Of a DNA stretch of 18,517 bases, positions 1 to 6,838 are shown one piece after another. Every line of letters begins with the position of its first letter. Position 1 is the stretch's first letter. The position numbers and the translations under genes were made by a program. The notes below the pieces were generated by a model that did not search any database, was not told the origin of the DNA, and saw only the letters and a list, made by a program, of their open reading frames with translations. The stretch is taken from positions 1-18,517 of the forward strand of contig JAIRKW010000158.1 in NCBI GenBank assembly GCA_031259875.1, given 5' to 3'. The DNA is from Campylobacteraceae bacterium (lineage in GTDB: Bacteria; Campylobacterota; Campylobacteria; Campylobacterales; Campylobacteraceae).

Positions 1-62
1 CCATCATCTTAAATAATTTTTTTATCAAAAATGATGTTTATTGCTGCTTATATTGGGATAAC

Positions 63-113
63 AACAAGGCGGACTGTCAGAAAGAACAGACAGTTTTGTC
101 ATCCGCACTTGTT
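63..113. terminator. Bulged hairpin downstream of dapD, possible terminator
   Basis: AACAAG (63-68) plus GCGGA (69-73) pair with TCCGC (102-106) and CTTGTT (108-113), with A107 bulged out. Inside, CTGTC (74-78) can pair with GACAG (89-93). It starts about 33 bases past the dapD stop on the minus strand. Neither side has a clean T-run: the plus side continues as TTTTATGG and the minus side as GTTATCCC. It may therefore be a weak terminator, an mRNA 3' protective stem, or the terminator of an unseen gene to the left. The rest of 1-146 shows nothing I can name. Confidence 0.4.
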
Positions 114-146
114 TTATGGATAAGCTTAAATATCTTTTGCAAAAAT

Positions 147-1358
147 TCAATGCAAATCAGCGTTTAAAATCACTTTTCTATTTGACCTGCTAGCTGTCAT
201 CATACCAGTTTGACTGTCTCTTCTAAAGTGCAATCCATTTAAATTTGATAACTCTGCGGCTTTAAAGATATATCCGCCATTACTCTCTTTTTGCTTAAAT
301 TTAAATTTCGGATTTGTTTCGAGTATAAGCTCCATCTGCTCTTTTGATATAAATATTTTTGTGCCTTCAAGAACAGCTATTCCAGCATCTACGATGCAGC
401 CGTCGCCAAGTGGTATGCCAGTAACGGAGTTTGCGCCAAGCAGAGTGTTTTTACCAATAGATACAGGATTGCCGTTCGTGCCGCTAAGTACTCCGAGTAT
501 GCTGGCTCCGCCTCCGATATCGCTTCCATCGCCAACTGTTACGGATGAACTTATACGTCCCTCGACCATCACAGCGCCGGTTGTTCCGGCATTGAAATTG
601 ATATAACTGGCTCCGGGCATTAAAGCTGTTCCTTTTGCCAAATACGCTCCCATTCTAACCTTTGAAGCATCCATTATGCGTACATTTTCTTCCGGTATGA
701 CGTGCTGTAAAAAACGTGGAAACTTATCAACTGCGTTTATAAACGGATATGAGCCTTCCAACTTCAACTCTATCTCATTTGCTTTGAGCCAATCAAGCTC
801 TATCGGCACATTGACGCACCAAGCAACATTTTCCAAAAGCCCGAATATACCGTCGAGATTCAATGAGCGAAGAGGTGCTTTGCCAAGAGAGAGGGCATAT
901 AGTTTAAGATAGACGCTCTCTATGGATTTACATTTGCTATCCTCAAATAAAAAAACTATCCTAAAATTGTTTTCTAAACCCTCGTCTTGTGATATTCTAT
1001 AAAGCGTTTTTATTACCTGTGTATTTAAGTGAGCGGTGCCGTATGCTTCTTTTAGATAGATATTGAAGATGTTGATTGCATTTTTTACAAATTTCTTTTT
1101 CACATCACAGACAAATTCACTTCCGCTAAAATCCACTTCAATTTCACTCTCTCTCAAAGCGCCTATGAAAGCAGCAGCGGAGACATAATTTTCCTTCCAG
1201 TTTACCACAGGATAAGTTGCTTGCAAAATCTTTTCGTTATGCAACTGTCCTCTGTCAACTCTGGCTATACCAAAGCCAATTGGTTCACGGTAGCCATCTA
1301 TCTTTTTTATCTTGGCTGCGTACTCTTTAAACTTTTTTTCGCTCTCTATCGGTTTCAT
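147..1358 (-). CDS. dapD: 2,3,4,5-tetrahydropyridine-2,6-dicarboxylate N-succinyltransferase (DapD)
   Basis: A 403-residue cytoplasmic enzyme of the succinylase branch of lysine and meso-diaminopimelate synthesis. It transfers succinyl from succinyl-CoA to tetrahydrodipicolinate. The C-terminal half (about 225-345) is a left-handed beta-helix of hexapeptide repeats, seen in the run MDASKVRMGAYLAKGT, then glycine-rich turns such as GDGSDIGGG and LLGANSVTG. The long N-terminal domain is typical of the roughly 400-aa campylobacterial form, against about 275 aa in E. coli. The ATG at 1358 follows an AAAGGGT Shine-Dalgarno-like sequence. It lies 15 bp after mrp and is probably cotranscribed with it. 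The mrp-dapD order matches what I recall of C. jejuni Cj1606c-Cj1605c. No key region is missing. Confidence 0.95.
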   Translation of the reverse strand: MKPIESEKKFKEYAAKIKKIDGYREPIGFGIARVDRGQLHNEKILQATYPVVNWKENYVSAAAFIGALRESEIEVDFSGSEFVCDVKKKFVKNAINIFNIYLKEAYGTAHLNTQVIKTLYRISQDEGLENNFRIVFLFEDSKCKSIESVYLKLYALSLGKAPLRSLNLDGIFGLLENVAWCVNVPIELDWLKANEIELKLEGSYPFINAVDKFPRFLQHVIPEENVRIMDASKVRMGAYLAKGTALMPGASYINFNAGTTGAVMVEGRISSSVTVGDGSDIGGGASILGVLSGTNGNPVSIGKNTLLGANSVTGIPLGDGCIVDAGIAVLEGTKIFISKEQMELILETNPKFKFKQKESNGGYIFKAAELSNLNGLHFRRDSQTGMMTASRSNRKVILNADLH

Positions 1359-1373
1359 TGAATACCCTTTAAA

Positions 1374-2471
1374 TTAATTTGCACCGCATGCTGCCTTTGA
1401 CGATACGGGTTGAATGGTGCTGTTGTCGCCGCTTAGTCCATCTATCTTTTGCCACAAAGCCAAAGCTGCTTCTTTGTAGCGTTTTGCACTTATTGTGTCT
1501 GAATGAAATATTATAACAGGCTTTCCGTTATCTCCGCCCTCTCTTATCTTTGGCTCTATTGGAATTTCGGCTAAAACGGAAGTATTATATCTTTTGGCAA
1601 TTTGTGCTCCGGTTTTTTGCCCGAATATATCATACTCCGTGTTGCAATCCGGACATATAAACCCGCTCATATTCTCCACAATGCCTGCCACTGTGATATG
1701 CAATTTTTCAAACATATCAAGACTTCTTTTTGCGTCATCAAGCGCCACAATTTGCGGTGTGGTGACGCAAACCCCACAAGTAATCGGCACACTTTGAGCT
1801 AAAGTCAGCTGTGCGTCGCCGGTTCCGGGCGGCATATCTATGAAAAGCACATCTAAATCACTCCACAAGATATCGCCTAAAAGCTGTTCTATAGCTTTCA
1901 TAATCATCGCACCGCGCCAAATCAAGGACTGCCCCTCGCTCATCAAAACGCCCATACTCATCATCTCGAGTCCGTAAACTTTCAACGGTTTTAATTTACT
2001 GCCGCTAACCTCAGGCTTTTCATCAGCAACTCCCAGCATTCGCGGAATATTCGGACCATAAATATCGGCGTCTAAGATTCCGACTTTTTTACCTTGCTCT
2101 ACAAGAGCCAAGGCAAGATTTACAGTTGTTGTAGATTTGCCTACGCCACCCTTGCCGGAACTTATCATGACAAAATTTTTAATATTCGGAGCTATGTTTT
2201 TGCCGGATTTGGAATTGCTTTTGATTTCGGGTTGTTTTGGCTGATTTATAATTATCTCGCTTTTTATTCCGTTTTGATGCAAAACTTCCGCCGCATCGGT
2301 TTTGATTTTCGAAGCAACTTCAGGATTAGCAGACGGTATTTCTAACAACACAACAGCTTTATCTTCTTTTATTTCAATCTTTTTTATAAAGCCAAACGCT
2401 ACTATATCCTTCTTGAAGTCAGGATAAGTAACAGAATTCAGCAGCTTTTTTACTTCACTCTCGTTTAACAC
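1374..2471 (-). CDS. mrp: Mrp/ApbC-family P-loop ATPase, iron-sulfur cluster carrier
   Basis: A 365-residue Mrp/NBP35-type protein expected to bind and transfer Fe-S clusters to apoproteins in the cytoplasm. Residues 1-75 form an N-terminal MIP18/DUF59-like domain. The deviant Walker A motif SGKGGVGKST is at 105-114, the conserved DADIYGPNIPR at 134-144, and Walker B-like FIDMPPGTGDA at 210-220. The cluster-ligating CPDC (C273, C276) is present, so it should be functional. The start is GTG at 2471, preceded by AGAGGA with a 4-base gap. It diverges from ispDF and lies 15 bp upstream of dapD. The short alanine/cysteine-containing C-terminus (AACGAN) is probably not a catalytic element. Confidence 0.95.
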   Translation of the reverse strand: MLNESEVKKLLNSVTYPDFKKDIVAFGFIKKIEIKEDKAVVLLEIPSANPEVASKIKTDAAEVLHQNGIKSEIIINQPKQPEIKSNSKSGKNIAPNIKNFVMISSGKGGVGKSTTTVNLALALVEQGKKVGILDADIYGPNIPRMLGVADEKPEVSGSKLKPLKVYGLEMMSMGVLMSEGQSLIWRGAMIMKAIEQLLGDILWSDLDVLFIDMPPGTGDAQLTLAQSVPITCGVCVTTPQIVALDDAKRSLDMFEKLHITVAGIVENMSGFICPDCNTEYDIFGQKTGAQIAKRYNTSVLAEIPIEPKIREGGDNGKPVIIFHSDTISAKRYKEAALALWQKIDGLSGDNSTIQPVSSKAACGAN

Positions 2472-2527
2472 ACAATCCTCTCTTTAAAAAATGTATCGGT
2501 TTTTCACACTTGTTTAATTAAAAGCCT

Positions 2528-2533
2528 ATTATA
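2528..2533 (-). promoter_or_regulatory. Candidate -10 box for mrp-dapD
   Basis: TATAAT on the minus strand, 57 bases upstream of the mrp GTG. Just upstream in the minus direction is a small inverted repeat, TTGCC-(A6)-GGCAA (2536-2551), which would lie in the spacer and could be an operator. No -35 is evident, as is usual for sigma-70 promoters of this phylum. Confidence 0.5.
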
Positions 2534-2626
2534 AATTGCCAAAAAAGGCAAAAACCGCCAAATATTGGGTAATCTTCAATAAGCAAAAATGTAACACAAA
2601 AAAGATAAAAAAAAGCTTTTGAGCTG

Positions 2627-2632
2627 TATAAT
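2627..2632 (+). promoter_or_regulatory. Candidate -10 box for the ispDF operon
   Basis: A perfect TATAAT with A-tracts upstream (A8 at 2607-2614), the AT-periodic arrangement typical of campylobacterial sigma-70 promoters. The expected transcript start near 2639 gives a leader of about 24 bases that contains AAGGA (2651-2655), seven bases before the TTG start of ispDF. Confidence 0.55.
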
Positions 2633-2662
2633 ATCGTAACACTTTAACATAAGGACGCGAAA

Positions 2663-3802
2663 TTGCTTGATATATCGTTAATAATATTAAGTGCGGGCGA
2701 ATCAAGTCGTTTCAAAGCGAAAGCCAAAAAACAGTGGCTGCGTTCCGGCGACAAACCACTGTGGCTCAGCGTAACAGATTCGCTTGCTTCAAGCTATGCT
2801 TTCAAGGATATAATAGTAACAGGAAATGCTGAAGAGTTGGCGTATATGTATAAATTTTGTGATTATAAAATCATCAAAGGTGGTACAACAAGGCAAAATT
2901 CTCTTTCCAATGCGCTCCAATATATACAAAGCGAATATGTTCTGGTAAGCGATGCGGCAAGGTGCGCCGTACCGCAGTCTCTTGCTTTAAGATTGTTGGA
3001 GGAGGCAGGAAATGCGGATATTATTGTGCCATATCTGCCTGTAACCGATACGGTAATATATGAAGAAAATGTTATTAACCGAGATAAAGTCAAACTTATC
3101 CAAACACCGCAGCTGTCAAAAACGCAGATTTTAAAAGAAGCACTTTTGAAAGGAGGCGAATTTACCGATGAGAGCAGCGCGGTAAATGCATACGGCGGAA
3201 ATGTTAAGTATATCCTGGGCGATGTAAGAGCTGAAAAATTAACGCTTATAGACTCTAAAAACAGTCCTTTATTATCACTCTTGCCGCCATCATCTGCAAT
3301 GTTTACAGGTATTGGTTTTGATGTTCACCAATATGAAGAGAACAAAGCCATGTATCTTGGAGGCGTTAAGATAGAAGATAATTATGGTCTTAAAGCTCAT
3401 TCTGACGGGGACGTTTTAATACATGCTCTTACAGATGCGCTGCTGGGAGCGGCTGGAGCCGGTGATATAGGGGAGTGGTTTCCTGACACCGATATAAAAT
3501 ATAAAGATGTAAATTCTGTTAAACTGCTTGAGACTGTTGTGCTGTTTTTGACACGGGTGGGATTTGAGATTGTTCACTGCGATATTACGATTATTGCGCA
3601 AAAACCTAAAATCTCGCCGTTTAAGCAAGCTATATCAAAAAGGCTGGCGCATATTTTGAATATATCGCCTGTGCATATCGGCATAAAAGCTACGACAACC
3701 GAAAATATGGGTTTTGTAGGACGCGAAGAGGGTATTGCCGCGCAAGCTGTGGCTACTCTTAAATATTATGATTGGACGACAAATGAAAATATTAATCGTT
3801 GA
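2663..3802 (+). CDS. ispDF: Bifunctional IspD/IspF enzyme (MEP isoprenoid pathway)
   Basis: A 379-residue fusion carrying two non-consecutive MEP-pathway steps: CTP-dependent cytidylyl transfer to methylerythritol 4-phosphate (IspD) and formation of the cyclic 2,4-diphosphate (IspF). The IspD domain covers about 1-210, with LSAGESSRF near the N-terminus, VSDAAR at 95-100 and QTPQ at 147-150. The IspF domain starts near 215, with the metal-ligand motif GFDVH (D220, H222), HSDGDVLIHALTDALLG around 246-262, and TTTENMGF near the end. Fused IspDF is known in Campylobacter and Helicobacter. The TTG start at 2663 is fixed by AAGGA at 2651-2655. Its last 20 bases overlap the next gene, suggesting translational coupling. 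Confidence 0.95.
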   Translation: MLDISLIILSAGESSRFKAKAKKQWLRSGDKPLWLSVTDSLASSYAFKDIIVTGNAEELAYMYKFCDYKIIKGGTTRQNSLSNALQYIQSEYVLVSDAARCAVPQSLALRLLEEAGNADIIVPYLPVTDTVIYEENVINRDKVKLIQTPQLSKTQILKEALLKGGEFTDESSAVNAYGGNVKYILGDVRAEKLTLIDSKNSPLLSLLPPSSAMFTGIGFDVHQYEENKAMYLGGVKIEDNYGLKAHSDGDVLIHALTDALLGAAGAGDIGEWFPDTDIKYKDVNSVKLLETVVLFLTRVGFEIVHCDITIIAQKPKISPFKQAISKRLAHILNISPVHIGIKATTTENMGFVGREEGIAAQAVATLKYYDWTTNENINR

Positions 3803-4670
3803 AAACGAAGTATATTTGGCGCAAAGTATTTCAACCAAGCTTTTAGAAGCGGGATATACTTGCGAAATAGTTACAAATATCAAGGATGCCTTGAAAAATG
3901 ATAAGTATGACGCCGTGCTGCTCTCTACAAATATATCGGGTCAGAATTTTTATCCTATCATTGAAAAGCATAAAAACTCTATTATTATTCTGCTTATCTC
4001 ATACATAAGCTCTGATACAATACTAAATCCCATCAAAGCGGGCGCTAGCGATTATATCCAAAAGCCTTTCATGATAGAAGAACTCCTTAGAAAACTACAG
4101 CATTTACAGCTTCATAAAAAGCTTTTGGGCGAGAATAAAATGCTTAATGACTACACAATCAACCTCTTTTTGAGCAAAAAACCAAAAGAGAATATTTCAA
4201 AAAAGATTACCTCTCCGCTGCTTATCACAAGCTCTTTGCAAACTTATGCAGATGCTCTTGTGTTTAATTATGTCAAAGAATTTGGCGAACAGTTTAATTT
4301 TATATCGCTTTCATCGGATAATGCGCTGGATAAAATAGCCAAAAGCGACCCTCATGAATTGATATATATAGTCAATTTGCAAGAGATTAAAAACAGTGAA
4401 AAGAGTAAAATTTTCAATATTATAGATAATAAAAGAGTTATCATCTCCTCCACAAACCTGAATGAGGAAGCACCGTATGAAACTATCTGCATAAGTTCAA
4501 GCGATAATTTTTTTGAAAAGATAGATATTTTAACGGTCGATGATTATGTAAAAAGTGTCTTGACGCATTTTCAAGATAAATTGCCCGATACAGAGTTGGC
4601 AAAAAAACTTGGGATGTCAAGAAAAAGCTTATGGGAAAGGAGGAAGCGATATGGCATCAAAAAGAAATGA
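3783..4670 (+). CDS. HP1021/CemR-type atypical orphan response regulator
   Basis: A 295-residue DNA-binding regulator with an N-terminal receiver-like domain (1-115), a middle region without named motifs, and a C-terminal Fis-like helix-turn-helix (about 268-290). The receiver cannot be phosphorylated in the usual way. The acceptor aspartate is Ser48 in VLLSTN, and the acidic pair is Glu7-Asn8. Lys94 of the KPF motif remains. Size, degenerate receiver and position right after ispDF match the H. pylori HP1021 and C. jejuni Cj1608 (CemR) group. These are described as phosphorylation-independent regulators of replication origin activity, redox response or energy metabolism. Orthology is my inference. 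Only two cysteines (27, 236) are present. The ATG at 3783 was chosen over an upstream in-frame TTG at 3735 that lies deep inside ispDF. Confidence 0.85.
   Translation: MKILIVENEVYLAQSISTKLLEAGYTCEIVTNIKDALKNDKYDAVLLSTNISGQNFYPIIEKHKNSIIILLISYISSDTILNPIKAGASDYIQKPFMIEELLRKLQHLQLHKKLLGENKMLNDYTINLFLSKKPKENISKKITSPLLITSSLQTYADALVFNYVKEFGEQFNFISLSSDNALDKIAKSDPHELIYIVNLQEIKNSEKSKIFNIIDNKRVIISSTNLNEEAPYETICISSSDNFFEKIDILTVDDYVKSVLTHFQDKLPDTELAKKLGMSRKSLWERRKRYGIKKK
4636..4643 (+). promoter_or_regulatory. Strong ribosome binding site deciding the next start
   Basis: AAAGGAGG, an almost perfect anti-Shine-Dalgarno complement, ends seven bases before the ATG at 4651. It lies inside the 3' end of the regulator gene and fixes the start of the ATP-sulfurylase-like protein there rather than at the in-frame TTG at 4609. 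Confidence 0.8.
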
Positions 4671-5478
4671 AGAAGCTGCGCCGTGCATAAAAAGATTGGA
4701 AAATCAAAGTTGTATAAAAAGTATCAAGCAGCAGATTGAGGATGTGAAGGCAAAATTGTCAGCCGTGCAAGTGTCAGCTATCATAATGGTAGCCAACCCA
4801 TTTCACAGAGCGCATGAAAGACTTGTGAGGATAACGCTTGAAAAGAGTGATTTGGTTGTCATTTTTCTGCTTGAGTCGCAAGAGTATAAAGAGCTTCTGC
4901 CGTTTGCTTTGCGCAAAAAAACACTCCAATACTTTGTCGATAATTACCTGCATAAAAACCGCGTTTTGGTAATACCTCTTGACAGTGACACTCTCGGTGA
5001 GGATTGCTCCAATGCCGCCACTCACGGTATCGTTGCCAAATGTCTTGGGTGTGATACGTTAGTTGTCGGCGAATATCATAACGGTATCGGTTTTTATTAC
5101 GATAATAACCGTCTTAAAACATCACTTGACGGATGTGATGAGTCTGCAAATATAGAGGTGGTATCGCGCTTTGTATTTTGTAATGAATGCAATACACTAG
5201 TCAGTGTTAAAACTTGCCCCCATGGTATGCACCACCACATCAAATATAACTCTTCATCTCTCATTGCGCTTTTGAAAGAGGGTATTTTGCCGCCGGCAGT
5301 GCTAATGCGAAAAGATATATCGGCTATAATCTTAAGCGCGCTTTATCCAAACCGTTTTAAAAATATAGCGCAGATTTACAATGACCTTTTTCCGGGTACC
5401 GGACTAATAGAGATGCATGGCGATGAAGACTTTTATATGGAATTGATGAAGCTTTATCAGACAACGTCTTTGACTTAA
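4651..5478 (+). CDS. ATP-sulfurylase-like nucleotidyltransferase, substrate unknown
   Basis: A 275-residue protein related to the catalytic domain of sulfate adenylyltransferase, and often annotated as such (I recall C. jejuni Cj1609 in the same position). The nucleotide-binding motif NPFHRAHE (49-56) is intact. GEYHNGIGFYY (140-150) lines up with the family's GRDHAG region, and a zinc-type set C177/C180/C189-P-H191 precedes a GILPP segment (211-215) as in prokaryotic enzymes. However, the N-terminal PUA-like domain is absent. The QTR that precedes NP and binds sulfate is Met-Val-Ala (46-48), and the Arg of GRDHAG is Glu141. I therefore infer an adenylyl- or nucleotidyl-transferase with another substrate. 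It overlaps the regulator gene by 20 bp, and pgpA follows after 11 bp. Confidence 0.7.
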   Translation: MASKRNEEAAPCIKRLENQSCIKSIKQQIEDVKAKLSAVQVSAIIMVANPFHRAHERLVRITLEKSDLVVIFLLESQEYKELLPFALRKKTLQYFVDNYLHKNRVLVIPLDSDTLGEDCSNAATHGIVAKCLGCDTLVVGEYHNGIGFYYDNNRLKTSLDGCDESANIEVVSRFVFCNECNTLVSVKTCPHGMHHHIKYNSSSLIALLKEGILPPAVLMRKDISAIILSALYPNRFKNIAQIYNDLFPGTGLIEMHGDEDFYMELMKLYQTTSLT

Positions 5479-5489
5479 AAGGAGAGAAT

Positions 5490-5993
5490 TTGCAGAAAGT
5501 TTTTTTGACATTTTTTTATTCAGGTCTTTTTCCAAAGGCTCCGGGTACAGCAGGAACAATTGCTGGAGCGATTTTAGGCTGGGGAATACTAAAAATTTTA
5601 CCTGTAAGCACACTGTTTTTATTGACTGTTTTAGTAAGCGTTATAGCTATAGGTGTTATCAACAGTTATGAAGCTTCCTCAAATACACACGACAATAGTC
5701 AAATAGTTATAGACGAAGTTGTTGGTGTTTGGCTGGCGATGTGTATTTCAGCAGATTTTTTAGCTCCCGTTGGTTCGCAAGTCGGTATAGTGCAACTTTT
5801 GATGGCCGTTATATTTTTCAGACTTTTTGATATACTCAAACCATCCGTTATAGGACATATAGACCGTAAAGTTAAAGGCGGGCTTGGTGTTGTCGGTGAT
5901 GATATTGCAGCTGGACTTTTCGCAGGTATTGTCAGTGCGGCATTATGGAATCTTATAAGACAGTTTGAAATAGTGCAGAGTTACAACTTTTAA
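5490..5993 (+). CDS. pgpA: Phosphatidylglycerophosphatase A
   Basis: A 167-residue inner-membrane phosphatase that removes phosphate from phosphatidylglycerophosphate to give phosphatidylglycerol. Family motifs are GTAGT near residue 19, DEVVGVW in the middle, FRLFDILKP, and GGLGVVGDDIAAG near the C-terminus; the acidic residues of the last are the expected metal site. Several hydrophobic segments fit membrane insertion. The start is TTG at 5490 with AAAAGGAGAG just upstream. It is the last gene of the ispDF operon, in the order I recall for C. jejuni Cj1607-Cj1610. An 8-bp direct repeat AGTTACAA (5979-5986 and 5996-6003) spans its stop codon, meaning unknown. Confidence 0.92.
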   Translation: MQKVFLTFFYSGLFPKAPGTAGTIAGAILGWGILKILPVSTLFLLTVLVSVIAIGVINSYEASSNTHDNSQIVIDEVVGVWLAMCISADFLAPVGSQVGIVQLLMAVIFFRLFDILKPSVIGHIDRKVKGGLGVVGDDIAAGLFAGIVSAALWNLIRQFEIVQSYNF

Positions 5994-6175
5994 ATAGTTA
6001 CAAGAGTTAATATAAAAGACTGCACTGCCCGCAATTAGCAAATGCTGTAAAATATCTGTCTGCGTGTTATAGATATTAAAGTATTTATTGCTGTATTTTA
6101 GGCTATTCACCAATTAACCTTTTGCAAAATATTCGTTACCGTGCTGATTTGACGTTGCGATATTTATTATATGAG
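5994..6175. other. Convergent intergenic gap, weak stem only
   Basis: 182 bases between pgpA and the IMPACT-family gene, which converge. The only structure I find is AATATCT (6051-6057) pairing with AGATATT (6071-6077) around a 13-base loop, not followed by a T-run. No tRNA-like cloverleaf or reading frame stands out. Confidence 0.4.
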
Positions 6176-6739
6176 TTAAAATTGTGTTAAAAAGTTCGTA
6201 AGTTCCTCTTTTTGATGTGCTGTCAATTGAAGGCGCCAAATAACTTCATTGGATTCAAATACTCTATCCTTGAACTCTATGCCAAGTTTTTGCAAAAAGT
6301 GTTCGGCACGCGGTACAAAAGCGTATTTGCAAGAAAATATAAACTCCTCTTTTTGTTCATAAAGATATGCTTTTGCTTCGTCCAAAACCATCTTTGCCGC
6401 TGTACCGTAAGCTCTTACAAGTCCTCCTGTGCCAAGTTTTATGCCGCCAAAATAACGCACAACCAAAACACATACATTTATAAACTCAGCACCTATTAAA
6501 ACATTAAGTATCGGCTGGGCTGATGTGCCCTTTGGTTCGCCGTCGTCGCTGCCGTTTTCTGCTATTTGATTGTATTTATTTAAAACTCTGCATGCCCAGA
6601 CAATGTGAGCGGCTTTATGATGTTCGGTCTTAAGTTTTGTGTGTAAAACGTCAAATTCATTGATGGGTGCTGCGAAAGCTATAAAAATTGATTTTTTAAC
6701 TTCATATCGGCAAAAATTTACATCTTTTAATGTCTGCAT
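6176..6739 (-). CDS. IMPACT/YigZ-family protein
   Basis: A 187-residue member of the UPF0029/IMPACT family (YigZ in E. coli, YvyE in Bacillus). Diagnostic motifs are ENGSDDGEPKGTSAQPIL (about 61-78) and VVRYFGGIKLGTGGLVRAYG (93-112). The eukaryotic relative regulates translation by binding Gcn1. The bacterial role is unsettled, although ribosome or nucleic-acid binding has been proposed. The C-terminal part corresponds to the DUF1949-like second domain. The ATG at 6739 lacks a visible Shine-Dalgarno sequence, and a TAAAAT sits 6 bases upstream (6746-6751), so a leaderless transcript is possible. It diverges from pgi. Confidence 0.85.
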   Translation of the reverse strand: MQTLKDVNFCRYEVKKSIFIAFAAPINEFDVLHTKLKTEHHKAAHIVWACRVLNKYNQIAENGSDDGEPKGTSAQPILNVLIGAEFINVCVLVVRYFGGIKLGTGGLVRAYGTAAKMVLDEAKAYLYEQKEEFIFSCKYAFVPRAEHFLQKLGIEFKDRVFESNEVIWRLQLTAHQKEELTNFLTQF

Positions 6740-6789
6740 TGGCTGATTTTAACAAAAACTACCTAAAAAATTTGCAAAGTAAAGTTAAA

Positions 6790-6795
6790 ATTATA
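6790..6795 (-). promoter_or_regulatory. Candidate -10 box for the IMPACT-family gene
   Basis: TATAAT on the minus strand, giving a leader of roughly 44 bases before the ATG at 6739. It shares bases 6794-6795 with the pgi -10 region on the other strand, so the two promoters probably compete. TAAAAT at 6746-6751 is an alternative. Confidence 0.35.
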
Positions 6796-6801
6796 TACAA
6801 T
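6796..6801 (+). promoter_or_regulatory. Candidate -10 box for pgi
   Basis: TACAAT inside TATACAAT, about 38 bases before the pgi TTG start. The expected leader carries GAGGGAGAGG, which serves as the ribosome binding site. Confidence 0.4.
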
Positions 6802-6838
6802 AACAGATTTTAATCTTAAAAAATGAGGGAGAGGCAAA

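Noticed and set aside
3..167. Open frame on the plus strand running from the window edge to a TAA at 165-167 (54 codons)
   Set aside because: No start in view, unusual composition with several Cys, runs through the hairpin and into the dapD end. It could be the tail of a gene left of the window but nothing supports that.
361..912. Two plus-strand open frames within dapD
   Set aside because: Antisense shadows of an intact conserved gene, without motifs or ribosome binding sites.
4609..4650. TTG start for the ATP-sulfurylase-like gene at 4609
   Set aside because: The strong AAAGGAGG at 4636-4643 fits the ATG at 4651.
4651..5478. Sulfate assimilation operon suggested by the Sat-like gene
   Set aside because: No other sulfur-assimilation gene is nearby, and the sulfate-binding residues are absent.
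6051..6077. AATATCT/AGATATT stem as a pgpA terminator
   Set aside because: All-AT short stem with a 13-base loop and no T-run; chance pairing is likely in this base composition.
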